Assembly (NCBI RefSeq): GCF_012932965.1
Contig: NZ_JABBXH010000001.1
Location: 186,001-250,000 of the forward strand
Direction of reading: 5' to 3'
DNA from: Thalassotalea algicola
GTDB taxonomy: Bacteria; Pseudomonadota; Gammaproteobacteria; Enterobacterales; Alteromonadaceae
DNA: 64,000 bases
Part shown: positions 44,001-52,568 of the stretch, piece by piece
Numbering within the stretch: the first letter of the stretch is position 1
Layout of the letters: each line of letters begins with the position of its first letter
Translations under genes and position numbers: made by a program
Notes under the pieces: model-generated
Databases searched by the model: none
What the model was told of the DNA's origin: nothing
What the model saw: the letters and a program-made list of their open reading frames with translations, nothing else

Positions 44001-44018
44001 TCGTGATAATCATCACGA
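44001..44018. promoter_or_regulatory. Crp/FNR-like palindrome upstream of the DUF1330 operon
   Basis: TCGTGATAATCATCACGA is a perfect 7-bp inverted repeat around AATC. Its core GTGAT-N4-ATCAC shares TGAT-N4-ATCA with the FNR-type boxes but has G/C at the outer positions. It is about 110 bp before the DUF1330 ATG. Confidence 0.5.
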
Positions 44019-44094
44019 CTAATTAAAGTAAAGCCACATAAAAATTAACAGGCTGAAAAATGCTTTGATTTACTATTGAATGACTATGGCGGGC

Positions 44095-44124
44095 ATAAAA
44101 AAAGCAGCTTATAGCTGCTTTTTA
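44095..44124 (-). terminator. Terminator of the sspA-sspB operon
   Basis: A perfect 10-bp stem (AAAAGCAGCT / AGCTGCTTTT) with a 3-base loop just past the sspB stop. The minus-strand T-run continues beyond the stem. Confidence 0.9.
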
Positions 44125-44126
44125 TT

Positions 44127-44600
44127 TTACTTAATGACTTTAAGACTTGGCCGACCTTTGGGCTTGCCATCACTGTCTTTAGCATCTTTAGATGCTGCTT
44201 CACAAGCATCAACACCTTTTAACGTCGGCTTAGGCGGTGTTGCCTTAACCTCTTCAACCTCTTCGATTTCTGGATGCTCTATTGGCAAAGAAGTACCTGC
44301 GCCATTTTCTTTCGCATAGATTGCGCCAATCGCACCATAAGGCACGACTAAGTGTTCTAATTTACCGCCAAAACGAGCAGAAAACTCAATAGCGGTTTCG
44401 CCCATGACAATACTGCCAACCGCACCAGAAGATATATTCAGTACAATTTGACCATCGTTAACAAAGGCCATTGGCACTTGAACACCATAAACACTTACAT
44501 CTACAACAACATAAGGTGTAAGCTCATTATCTGAAATCCAATCATAAAAAGCCCCAACAATATAGGGCTTGTTCGATGTCATCGTAATATTTTCAGACAT
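44127..44600 (-). CDS. sspB: ClpXP adaptor SspB
   Basis: 157 residues. The substrate-binding domain (about 5-110) has KPYIVGAFYDWISDNELTPYVVVDV, QIVLNISSGAV and FSARFGGKLEHLVVPYGAIGAIYAKENG. An acidic flexible linker and a short C-terminal peptide (GRPSLKVIK) that docks on the ClpX N-domain complete the protein. It tethers ssrA-tagged proteins to ClpXP. It directly follows sspA, as in enterobacteria and Alteromonadales. Confidence 0.95.
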   Translation of the reverse strand: MSENITMTSNKPYIVGAFYDWISDNELTPYVVVDVSVYGVQVPMAFVNDGQIVLNISSGAVGSIVMGETAIEFSARFGGKLEHLVVPYGAIGAIYAKENGAGTSLPIEHPEIEEVEEVKATPPKPTLKGVDACEAASKDAKDSDGKPKGRPSLKVIK

Positions 44601-44601
44601 T

Positions 44602-45243
44602 TTATGCTGGGTGACCGAAACGTAATTCGCGTTCTGTTTCTGTTAAAGAAGCTTGGAAAGACTCACGTTCGAATAATTTAAGCATATAAGCTTTTAATTC
44701 CTGAGAACCTTGGCCAGATAGCTCAATTCCTAATACCGGTAAGCGCCATAATAGCGGAGCTAAGTAGCAATCTACTAAGCTAAACTCTTCACTCATAAAG
44801 TAAGGCGCTTCGTTTAAGATAGGCGCGACACTTAATAAACTTTCTTTTAATTCTTGACGTGCTTTTTCCGCTGCGCCGGCATCACCATTCATGATAATTT
44901 TTGCAAGGCTATACCAGTCTTGCTCAATGCGGTGCATCATTAGTCGACTACGACCACGAGACACTGGATAAACAGGCATTAATGGAGGGTGAGGAAAACG
45001 CTCATCTAAATACTCAATAATAATGCTAGCTTCATATAAAGCTAACTCACGATCAATAAGTGTTGGCACGGTACCGTATGGGTTTAAGTCAATTAAATCT
45101 TCAGGAAGATTTGCTAAATCAACTAAATGAATATCAACACCTACACCTTTCTCAGCAAGAACGATGCGGGTTTGATGACTGTACATATCATCTGCATGTG
45201 AATATAACGTCATAACAGAACGTTTGTTTGCAGCTACGGCCAT
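44602..45243 (-). CDS. sspA: Stringent starvation protein A
   Basis: 213 residues with a GST-like fold: thioredoxin-like domain MTLYSHADDMYSHQTRIVLAEKGV...NPYGTVPTLIDRELALYEASIIIEYLDERFPHPPLMP, then an all-helical domain. It lacks the glutathione-activating Tyr/Ser pattern, as expected for SspA, which binds RNA polymerase rather than glutathione. It precedes sspB by 1 bp and follows the petABC operon after about 160 bp. Confidence 0.95.
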   Translation of the reverse strand: MAVAANKRSVMTLYSHADDMYSHQTRIVLAEKGVGVDIHLVDLANLPEDLIDLNPYGTVPTLIDRELALYEASIIIEYLDERFPHPPLMPVYPVSRGRSRLMMHRIEQDWYSLAKIIMNGDAGAAEKARQELKESLLSVAPILNEAPYFMSEEFSLVDCYLAPLLWRLPVLGIELSGQGSQELKAYMLKLFERESFQASLTETERELRFGHPA

Positions 45244-45356
45244 AATGCCTCCAAGGATGGGTTACGAATGAGTTAGCGAGAAGCTAACGAGTGGCACTAT
45301 GATAACCGATTTCTGGCTATTTTAAAAACTGGTATGACCAGATAGCTTTTTTTAAT

Positions 45357-45385
45357 AAAAAAGGCAACACAATGGCTGCCTTTTC
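45357..45385 (-). terminator. Terminator of the petABC operon
   Basis: An 8-bp stem (AAAAGGCA / TGCCTTTT) with a 10-base loop and A-run (T-run on the minus strand) 22 bp past the petC stop. Confidence 0.8.
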
Positions 45386-45405
45386 TTAGCGTTATAATTC
45401 ACTAA

Positions 45406-46104
45406 CTAGTGAACATCTCTCCAGTATTCCTTTTTCAGGAAGTAAGAAAGGATGAATAAAATAAACAGGAAACCAATTACCCATTTACCTAGATTTTTAC
45501 GCTCTAGTTTGTTCGGCTCACCAACGTACTCAAGGAAGTTAGTTAAATCACGAACAAATGCATCATACTCTTGCTCAGTCATAGTACCGCCAGATGCAGG
45601 TGATAACACACCATTTTCATCCATAGTACGAATACCTTGAAGGTTCTGTAATACATGCGGCATACCAACATCTTTAAATACCTTGTTGTTCACACCAAAC
45701 GGACGTGCTTCATCAACGTAGAAAGAACGAAGGTACGTATAAATCCAGTCAGGACTTCTGAAACGGGCTTCAAGCGTTAAATCTGGTGGCGCAGCACCAA
45801 ACCACTTAGCCGCTTCTTTTGCAGGCATAGTGTTTTTGATGTGATCACCAACTTTTTCACCAGTATACATCCACTCTGCGGCACCTTCTTCATCACTGAT
45901 ACCTAAATCAGCAAATGTACGATTGTAGCGCTGGTATTGTAACTCGTGACAACCTAAACAATAGTTTATGTACGATTTAAAACCGCGTTTTAATGATTCT
46001 TTATCTGCTAAGTCATTGTTAGCTGAATCTAAAGGAATGCTTGGACCTGCAGCAAAAGCTAATACAGGCACCATCGCCAATAAAGTTATTAATAGCTTTT
46101 TCAT
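45406..46104 (-). CDS. petC: Cytochrome c1 of the bc1 complex
   Basis: 232 residues with a signal peptide (1-18). The haem c site is NYCLGCHELQYQRYN, the axial methionine is probably in the DVGMPHVLQNLQG region, and a C-terminal membrane anchor (WVIGFLFILFILSYFL) ends the protein. It passes electrons from the Rieske protein to soluble cytochrome c. It overlaps petB by one base, completing the ubiquinol-cytochrome c reductase operon. Confidence 0.96.
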   Translation of the reverse strand: MKKLLITLLAMVPVLAFAAGPSIPLDSANNDLADKESLKRGFKSYINYCLGCHELQYQRYNRTFADLGISDEEGAAEWMYTGEKVGDHIKNTMPAKEAAKWFGAAPPDLTLEARFRSPDWIYTYLRSFYVDEARPFGVNNKVFKDVGMPHVLQNLQGIRTMDENGVLSPASGGTMTEQEYDAFVRDLTNFLEYVGEPNKLERKNLGKWVIGFLFILFILSYFLKKEYWRDVH

Positions 46105-47366
46105 TATTTGATAATCCTTTCTGGTACAGGCTTAGTATTTTCATTCTTAGAGTAGAACCAAATAGCCACGAAGAAACCAAAGTAACCGAAACTAGCGATA
46201 ACACCAATAAGGTTGGCAGTATCTGACGCTGGCATAGTACCAAGAATACCTAACACGATGAAACAAATAGCAAATTGTGTAAGGTTTAATAAGTGCCACT
46301 TACTACGATATCTTACTGACTTAACAGTACCGCGATCGAACCATGGTAGAGCAAATAACACACCAATTGCTGCAAACATCATGATCATACCGATTAACTT
46401 ATCAGGGATAACTCGCAAAATAGTGTAGAACGGACCAAAGTACCAAACTGGCGCAATGTGCTCAGGCGTTTTCAGACCATTAGCCGGTGTAAAGTTAGGC
46501 GCCTCTAGGAAGTAACCACCACCTTCTGGAGCAAAGAACATCACCCAACAGAATAAGATCAAGAAGCCTGCGACCCCCATAATATCTTTAACAGTGTAAT
46601 AAGGGTGGAATGGGATAGCATCAACAATATCGTATTTCTCACTATATTGTTTGTGATATTTAAACTTAGATATTTCTTCTGGTTTCACACTACCTTTAGG
46701 CTTCTTAATTGAAGTACCTTCAGGGTTGTTTGAGCCAACTTCATGTAAAGCAAGAATGTGTAAGAATACTAAAATAACCAACACTAATGGTAATGCAATT
46801 ACGTGTAGTGCGAAGAAACGGTTTAAGGTAGCACCAGAGATTACATAGTCACCTTTAATCCAAGTCGCTAAATCTTCACCAACTACCGGTATTGCACCAA
46901 ACAAGGATATGATTACCTGGGCCCCCCAGTAACTCATGTTACCCCAAGGCAGTAGATAACCCATAAATGCTTCGGCCATTAATACTAAGAAAATTAGCAT
47001 ACCGAAGATCCATAGTAATTCGCGTGGTTTTTGGTATGAGCCGTACATTAAACCACGGAACATATGCAGATAAACAACGACGAAAAATGCTGAAGCACCC
47101 GTAGAGTGCATATAACGCAGCAACCAACCGTAATCAACATCACGCATGATGTATTCAATTGAAGCAAATGCGCCATCTCCAGATGGTTCATAGTTCATTG
47201 TTAACCAGATACCCGTTAGGATTTGGTTAACTAGCACTAACATTGCTAATGAACCAAAGAAGTACCAAAAGTTAAAGTTTTTTGGTGCAGGATATTGCAC
47301 TACATGTTTATTCATCGCTTCCATTACTGGAAGGCGTTGTTCTATCCAAGCCAGAAAATTATTCAT
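46104..47366 (-). CDS. petB: Cytochrome b of the bc1 complex
   Basis: 420 residues, an intact cytochrome b with eight transmembrane helices. The haem-ligating histidine pairs are in WLLRYMHSTGASAFFVVVYLHMFRGL and RFFALHVIALPLVLVILVFLHILAL. The Qo-site motif family PEWY reads PVWYFGPFY here, a variant with P-V-W-Y. The middle loop after helix D carries the insert KKPKGSVKPEEISKFKYHKQYSEK, common in marine gammaproteobacteria. It overlaps petC and petA by one base each. Confidence 0.96.
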   Translation of the reverse strand: MNNFLAWIEQRLPVMEAMNKHVVQYPAPKNFNFWYFFGSLAMLVLVNQILTGIWLTMNYEPSGDGAFASIEYIMRDVDYGWLLRYMHSTGASAFFVVVYLHMFRGLMYGSYQKPRELLWIFGMLIFLVLMAEAFMGYLLPWGNMSYWGAQVIISLFGAIPVVGEDLATWIKGDYVISGATLNRFFALHVIALPLVLVILVFLHILALHEVGSNNPEGTSIKKPKGSVKPEEISKFKYHKQYSEKYDIVDAIPFHPYYTVKDIMGVAGFLILFCWVMFFAPEGGGYFLEAPNFTPANGLKTPEHIAPVWYFGPFYTILRVIPDKLIGMIMMFAAIGVLFALPWFDRGTVKSVRYRSKWHLLNLTQFAICFIVLGILGTMPASDTANLIGVIASFGYFGFFVAIWFYSKNENTKPVPERIIK

Positions 47367-47956
47367 TACGCTTCTCCTGGTGCAACACCAATTAATAGTG
47401 TGTCTGCTTTAGGGAAAGAATGCTCTGGCACCATTAAGTTAGTTGGCGCAGGAACACCTGAGAATACTCGACCAGCCATATCAAACTTAGAACCATGACA
47501 AGGACAGAAGAAACCATCCGTTACGCCAGCCACATGTTGTTCAAAATCGCCTTTATGATGAGTAGGAGCACAACCTAAGTGAGTACAAACACCTAGCGCT
47601 ACCATTATTTCTGGGTTAATTGAGCGATGCGCATTCTTTGCATACTCTGGCTGTTGTGGCTCTTCTGAATTAGGATCTCGAAGCTGTGCTTCATGATTTC
47701 CTAAATCGGCAACAATCTTTTCTGTACGGCGAACTACGTAAACAGGTTTACCACGCCATTCAGCACGAACTAATTGACCAGGCTCAATTTTGCCAACATT
47801 GACTTCAACCGGCGCACCAGCAGCTTTCGCTCTGGCACTAGGGTTCCAAGAACCAATGAAAGGCACAGCCACACCGACAACACCTACACCACCAACTACC
47901 GAAGTAGCCGCAGTTAAAAAGCGTCGACGGCCGTTATCCACGGGCGCATTGCTCAT
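47366..47956 (-). CDS. petA: Rieske iron-sulphur protein of the bc1 complex
   Basis: 196 residues. A Tat-type start (NGRRRFLTAATSVVGGVGVVGVAVPF) serves as membrane anchor. The 2Fe-2S ligands are in CTHLGCAP and CPCHGSKFD. It takes electrons from quinol and swings them to cytochrome c1. It is the first gene of petABC; its promoter must be in the 300 bp upstream. Confidence 0.96.
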   Translation of the reverse strand: MSNAPVDNGRRRFLTAATSVVGGVGVVGVAVPFIGSWNPSARAKAAGAPVEVNVGKIEPGQLVRAEWRGKPVYVVRRTEKIVADLGNHEAQLRDPNSEEPQQPEYAKNAHRSINPEIMVALGVCTHLGCAPTHHKGDFEQHVAGVTDGFFCPCHGSKFDMAGRVFSGVPAPTNLMVPEHSFPKADTLLIGVAPGEA

Positions 47957-48265
47957 TCAATTTCTCCAAATATTTTAATACTTAAACAAACCAGTTGATA
48001 ATGATTCTTATTTAAGGAATATTACTGGCTTAATTAAGCAAACTAGCGACAAAAAAATTTTTTTGATCATAATGAAATACCCCTTTTTTTACAAGGAAAT
48101 TCACCTTTGTTTGCAATAGTTTGTAGAAAAAAGTGACAAAATATTTCTAAAGCTTTAAATAATGATTAAAGCGCGGGGTTTGTTGATCTTTTAGGATTAA
48201 AATTTATTCAATTTAAAAGTAATCACGAATAGTCACCAATCGCTCGTCCGAGATTATAATTAGGC
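47957..48265. other. Intergenic region upstream of petA
   Basis: About 310 bases between the petA start and the rpsI terminator, very AT-rich. It should contain the petABC promoter. I see no coding frame with a ribosome site, no RNA gene and no repeat here. Confidence 0.5.
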
Positions 48266-48295
48266 ATAAAAAAACCGGCATATAGCCGGTTTTTG
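48266..48295 (-). terminator. Terminator of the rplM-rpsI operon
   Basis: A perfect 10-bp stem (AAAAACCGGC / GCCGGTTTTT) with a 5-base loop about 20 bp beyond the rpsI stop. Confidence 0.92.
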
Positions 48296-48313
48296 AATTC
48301 GAAAACGTAAAAA

Positions 48314-48706
48314 TTAACGTTTTGAGAATTGAGGACGTTTACGTGCTTTGTGTAAACCAACCTTCTTACGCTCAACTTTACGAGCATCACGAGTAACGAA
48401 ACCAGCTTTACGTAGATCACCACGTAATGACTCGTCGAACTGCATTAATGCACGAGTAATGCCGTGACGGATAGCACCAGCTTGACCTGACATACCACCA
48501 CCAGCAACAGTAATGTTGAAATCGAATTTCTCTAACATTTCAACTAACTCTAACGGTTGACGAACAACCATACGAGCAGTTTCACGACCGAAGTACTCAG
48601 AAATGTCACGATTGTTAATTTTGATTGCACCGTTACCAGCTTTCATGAACACACGAGCAGTTGAGCTCTTGCGACGACCAGTACCGTAATATTGATTATC
48701 AGCCAT
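48314..48706 (-). CDS. rpsI: 30S ribosomal protein S9
   Basis: 130 residues, standard length. [21 protein letters not shown] at the start and the C-terminal tail [14 protein letters not shown], whose end reaches the ribosomal P site, are typical. It follows rplM by 3 bp. Confidence 0.98.
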   Translation of the reverse strand: MADNQYYGTGRRKSSTARVFMKAGNGAIKINNRDISEYFGRETARMVVRQPLELVEMLEKFDFNITVAGGGMSGQAGAIRHGITRALMQFDESLRGDLRKAGFVTRDARKVERKKVGLHKARKRPQFSKR

Positions 48707-48709
48707 TGC

Positions 48710-49138
48710 TTATAGCTCCAAAAGTTGTGGTTGTTGTGCAGCATGCTTGTGCTCTGGGCCAGCATACACTTTTAACTTGCGGTACATTTGACGACCTAAA
48801 GGACCTTTAGGAAGCATACCTTTAACAGCGAATTCGATAGCACGCTCTGGCGCTTTATCGATAAGCTTTTCAAAGCTAATTTGCTTTAAACCACCAGGGA
48901 ACTCAGTGTGCGAGTAGTAAATTTTACCTTTCGCTTTGTTACCTGTTACTTTTACTTTCTCAGCGTTAACAACAACGATGTAATCGCCTGTGTCACAGTG
49001 AGGAGTGTATTCTGGCTTGTGCTTACCGCGTAAACGGCTAGCAATCTCAGTAGCGATACGACCAAGAGTTTTGTTCTCAGCGTCCACTAGAAACCAATCG
49101 CGTTCTACGCTTTCAGCTTTTGCTACAAAAGTTTTCAT
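48710..49138 (-). CDS. rplM: 50S ribosomal protein L13
   Basis: 142 residues, the standard length. [46 protein letters not shown] and the [29 protein letters not shown] end are diagnostic. L13 binds 23S rRNA early in 50S assembly; in E. coli it also represses its own operon through the mRNA leader, and a candidate leader hairpin is present upstream here. Confidence 0.98.
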   Translation of the reverse strand: MKTFVAKAESVERDWFLVDAENKTLGRIATEIASRLRGKHKPEYTPHCDTGDYIVVVNAEKVKVTGNKAKGKIYYSHTEFPGGLKQISFEKLIDKAPERAIEFAVKGMLPKGPLGRQMYRKLKVYAGPEHKHAAQQPQLLEL

Positions 49139-49171
49139 TTAAAAAACCCAATTAATAATGTTACTAAACGT

Positions 49172-49191
49172 GATAACGCCCTAGCGTTATC
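49172..49191 (-). promoter_or_regulatory. Leader hairpin of rplM-rpsI (candidate L13 autoregulatory element)
   Basis: A perfect 8-bp stem (GATAACGC / GCGTTATC) with a 4-base loop in the roughly 140-nt leader, 33 bp before the rplM ATG. L13 autoregulation is known in E. coli; that this stem is the operator here is inferred. Confidence 0.5.
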
Positions 49192-49282
49192 GGTTCAAAA
49201 GGCTTCGCAATTACCCCTTCGAGTATCGAGCCCGGTGCTTAATCTTGGGAAAGAATAAGCTTTGTAACGTAGGGAGCGCAGG

Positions 49283-49288
49283 ATTATA
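49283..49288 (-). promoter_or_regulatory. -10 element of the rplM promoter
   Basis: TATAAT on the minus strand, followed by a short GC-rich stretch (TGCGCTCCC) resembling the discriminator of stringently controlled ribosomal promoters. The -35 is weak (GTGATC at 17-bp spacing). Confidence 0.65.
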
Positions 49289-49328
49289 CAGAAGTTAGTT
49301 CAAAAGATCACGTATAAATTTTCGCCTT

Positions 49329-50444
49329 TTACGGTAAATGTTCACTCGCTAAATAATCGTGGGATTGCATTTCCTGAAGCCGACTTAAACAACGCTTAAA
49401 TTCAAATTCTAAACCACCATGGGAGTATAGGTCATCCATAGGTACAGCAGAAGAGATAATTAACTTCACATTACGTTCATAAAATTCATCAACTAATGCA
49501 ATAAAACGTCTTGCTGCATCGTCACAATCAACATTCATCTGAGTAACATTAGCCAATAACACGGTATGATATAAGCGACTTAACTCCATGTAGTCACTTT
49601 GACTACGCGCACTTTCACATAGTTCATTGAACTCGAAATGCACCACGCCATCAGACTCTTGAATCGTAGAAAGTTCACGATTATTTATTTCTATTGTTCT
49701 TCCTACTTTCCCCTCTTCCACCGACAGTTGCTTAAAATATTGATTAAGGTTGATATTTGCCTGTTCGTCTAATGGAAAATGAAAAATCTCGGCTTGTTCT
49801 AGCGTTCGCAATCGATAATCAATACCGCTGTCGACGTTCACTACATCACAATGTTCGTTAATTAATTTTATCGCAGGGAGAAAGCGTGCTCGCTGAAGGC
49901 CATTTCGGTACAGCTCATCAGGGATGATATTTGAGGTAGCGACTAAGGTAACGTTATGCGCAAATAGCTCTTCAAATAATGTTCCTAAGATCATAGCGTC
50001 GGTAATATCAGAAACAAAAAACTCATCAAAACAAATGATACAAGTTTCATCGGCAAATCGTTTTGCAATAATTTTAAGCGGATCTTCTTGGCCTGCTAGA
50101 CTCTTCATCTCTTCATGAACACGATGCATAAATCGATGAAAATGCACCCGCGTTTTATTTTTAAACGGTAGGCAGTCATAAAAGGTATCAACTAAGTATG
50201 TTTTCCCTCTGCCTACCCCACCCCAAAAATAAAGTCCTTGCGTCATTCTAGGTTGTTGTTTCGCTACTACTCGTTTCCAACGGTTAAGTACTTTTTTAAA
50301 ACCAGTGACTGGTAACGGCTTATTTTGCAAATCTTCATATAAACGTTGTAAGTTTTTAACCGCGTTTTCCTGCGCAGCATCATATTGAAAATCGTCGCGC
50401 TCTAAATCACGCTGGTATTTTTCCAAGGGGGAAAGATTAATCAT
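49329..50444 (-). CDS. zapE: Cell-division ATPase ZapE (AFG1-like)
   Basis: 371 residues. Walker A is GLYFWGGVGRGKTYLVDTFY and Walker B is CIICFDEFFVSDITDAM, with the AFG1-family HFHRFMHRVHEEM segment and the C-terminal RFIALVDEFYERNVKLIISS. It is an inner-membrane-associated ATPase that acts on FtsZ rings during late division. It stands just before rplM, the usual place in gammaproteobacteria. Confidence 0.95.
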   Translation of the reverse strand: MINLSPLEKYQRDLERDDFQYDAAQENAVKNLQRLYEDLQNKPLPVTGFKKVLNRWKRVVAKQQPRMTQGLYFWGGVGRGKTYLVDTFYDCLPFKNKTRVHFHRFMHRVHEEMKSLAGQEDPLKIIAKRFADETCIICFDEFFVSDITDAMILGTLFEELFAHNVTLVATSNIIPDELYRNGLQRARFLPAIKLINEHCDVVNVDSGIDYRLRTLEQAEIFHFPLDEQANINLNQYFKQLSVEEGKVGRTIEINNRELSTIQESDGVVHFEFNELCESARSQSDYMELSRLYHTVLLANVTQMNVDCDDAARRFIALVDEFYERNVKLIISSAVPMDDLYSHGGLEFEFKRCLSRLQEMQSHDYLASEHLP

Positions 50445-50606
50445 TTATCGAGTTTATCCACTATAATTCTACATATTCTGCGTAGCTGGCTTGAAAAAAA
50501 CAAATTAGCAAATATATTCGCTATATTAGCAAGATAATAAGCGTTATATTTAGCTTATGAATATTCTCACCAATTTTCCCACACAATACAACGAGGAACC
50601 TAAGAT

Positions 50607-51062
50607 ATGACTGTTGTAATGACCATTGTACTTTTATTAGTTGGCGGCGCTATTGGCTTTTTTGCCGGTAGAACATTATCAGCTTCAGCAAAAGAAAATA
50701 AAGAGCTAGCAGAGCAAGTCTCTCAAACCGAAGCTACTTTAAGTCAATATCAAAATGATGTTGCAGAACATTTAGAGAATTCGGCAACACTACTTGAACA
50801 AATGAACACTACATGCCAAAACGCTATGAAACAAATGGAGCAAAGTACAGCTTTATTGCAACGGGCTACACCAGCGGAAAAGGATGCGATGCCATTCTTC
50901 TCACATGAAACACAAGAGCAATTAGCGCAAACTGTTAAACTTCGACACGAGAAAAAAGAATCAGTCGAGCATGATGATATGACAGAAGCGCCATTAGATT
51001 ATTCAGGCAACCCAAGCGGTCTTTTTGATGATAAGAAACAAAGTGTTACAAATGCCGAATAG
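50607..51062 (+). CDS. zapG: Division-associated membrane protein ZapG (YhcB/DUF1043)
   Basis: 151 residues: an N-terminal transmembrane helix (VVMTIVLLLVGGAIGFFAGRTL) and a long coiled coil (about 30-95; SASAKENKELAEQVSQTEATLSQYQ), then an acidic disordered tail. YhcB/ZapG links envelope growth and division in E. coli. It is read divergently from zapE and precedes degQ by 69 bp, as in E. coli. Confidence 0.9.
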   Translation: MTVVMTIVLLLVGGAIGFFAGRTLSASAKENKELAEQVSQTEATLSQYQNDVAEHLENSATLLEQMNTTCQNAMKQMEQSTALLQRATPAEKDAMPFFSHETQEQLAQTVKLRHEKKESVEHDDMTEAPLDYSGNPSGLFDDKKQSVTNAE

Positions 51063-51131
51063 CTAAATCCTGAACTATTTCTTAACTAGTATGTCAATTA
51101 TTGAGTATTGTTTTAAGGAGTATTATTACCT

Positions 51132-52487
51132 ATGAAAAAACTGTCTTTAGTTATCAGTGCTGCGTTAATTTCTGGTTCTGTTGCACTCTCAAGTGCACCT
51201 GCATATGCTAACTTGCCTTTAGCAGTTGATGGTCAAGTGTTACCAAGTTTAGCGCCAATGCTAGAACAAACAACACCAGCAGTTGTCAGCATTTCCGTTA
51301 AAGGTACCCACGAGGTTCAGCAACGCGTGCCAGATGCCTTTCGCTTTTTCTTTGGCAACCCAAGAAGAAACCAAGGCCCTCAAGAACGGCCTTTTCAGGG
51401 TTTAGGTTCAGGTGTCATTATAGATGCTGACGAAGGGTATATCGTCACCAATAATCATGTTGTCGACCAAGCAGATGAAATATTGGTAACACTAAAAGAT
51501 GGCCGTCAATTAGAGGCTAAAAAAATTGGCGCAGATGCTGAGACAGACATCGCTCTATTACAAGTAGATAATGGCGATTTAACGCAAATAAAAATTGCTG
51601 ATTCTGATAAGTTACGGGTCGGAGACTTTGCTGTCGCCATCGGTAGTCCTTTTGGATTAGGGCAGACAGTTACCTCAGGTATTGTTAGTGCATTGGGCCG
51701 CAGTGGTTTAAATGCTGAAAATTTTGAAGACTTTATTCAAACTGATGCCGCTATTAATAGCGGTAACTCAGGTGGCGCGCTCGTTAATTTACGCGGCGAG
51801 TTAATTGGTATAAACACAGCTATTCTTGGGCCAAATGGCGGTAACGTCGGCATTGGCTTCGCAATTCCAAGTAACATGATGCACAACTTAGTCAATCAAA
51901 TGATCGAGTTCGGTGAAATTCGTCGTGGCGTTCTAGGTGTAGCTGGTCGCAGTGTCAATGGTGAAATTGCAAAAGCAATGGAACTTGATACCACACAAGG
52001 CGGCTTTATTGAGCAAGTATCGCCAGACTCAGCCGCTTCTGAGGCAGGGCTTAAAGCCGGAGATGTTATTACTAAAGTAAATGGTAAGTCGGTAAGATCT
52101 TTCAGCGAACTTAGAGGAAAAATAGGCTCTATAGGTGCAGGTAAAAAGGTTAAGCTAACTGTCGTTCGTGACGGCAAAGAAAAGAAGTTTACGGTAAAGC
52201 TTAAGCAAGCAGAATCAGCTAACGTAGAAGCTGCTAGCCTACACCAAATGTTAGATGGTGCTGAGTTAGACAACCATGCCGACGGTAAAGGGGTCGAAAT
52301 TAGCGCAGTAGAAAATGGTAGCGCTGCTGAAGCAGTTGGCTTGAAGTCAGGTGATTTAATTACTGGTATTAACCGTACTCGTATTAATACCATCGGTGAA
52401 TTACGTAGCTACTTAAAAGATCACAAAGGCGTGTTGGCATTAAATGTTGTACGTGGTAATCGCACAATGTATTTGATGATTAGATAA
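51132..52487 (+). CDS. degQ: Periplasmic serine protease DegQ/DegP (HtrA)
   Basis: 451 residues with a signal peptide (1-26). The protease domain (about 35-255) has the triad histidine in NNHVVDQAD, aspartate in DAETDIALL and serine in NSGNSGGALV. Two PDZ domains follow (about 260-350 and 360-450). A short LA-loop (RFFFGNPRRNQGPQERPF) fits DegQ better than DegP. It degrades or refolds misfolded envelope proteins. The degS gene, which follows degQ in enterobacteria, is not here: a terminator and the convergent yjgA gene come next. Confidence 0.94.
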   Translation: MKKLSLVISAALISGSVALSSAPAYANLPLAVDGQVLPSLAPMLEQTTPAVVSISVKGTHEVQQRVPDAFRFFFGNPRRNQGPQERPFQGLGSGVIIDADEGYIVTNNHVVDQADEILVTLKDGRQLEAKKIGADAETDIALLQVDNGDLTQIKIADSDKLRVGDFAVAIGSPFGLGQTVTSGIVSALGRSGLNAENFEDFIQTDAAINSGNSGGALVNLRGELIGINTAILGPNGGNVGIGFAIPSNMMHNLVNQMIEFGEIRRGVLGVAGRSVNGEIAKAMELDTTQGGFIEQVSPDSAASEAGLKAGDVITKVNGKSVRSFSELRGKIGSIGAGKKVKLTVVRDGKEKKFTVKLKQAESANVEAASLHQMLDGAELDNHADGKGVEISAVENGSAAEAVGLKSGDLITGINRTRINTIGELRSYLKDHKGVLALNVVRGNRTMYLMIR

Positions 52488-52509
52488 CACTCACCTGTCA
52501 TTTAACTAG

Positions 52510-52540
52510 AAAAGGCTGCATATTAAATGCAGCCTTTTTT
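52510..52540 (+). terminator. Terminator of degQ
   Basis: An 11-bp perfect stem (AAAGGCTGCAT / ATGCAGCCTTT) with a 5-base loop and a T-tail, 23 bp past the degQ stop. Confidence 0.92.
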
Positions 52541-52568
52541 ATTACTAGTCTTTTTAAAGCAATGACTA

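Noticed and set aside
51896-52393. Long open frame antisense to degQ
   Set aside because: Shadow of a well-conserved gene, serine/proline rich without a plausible start signal.
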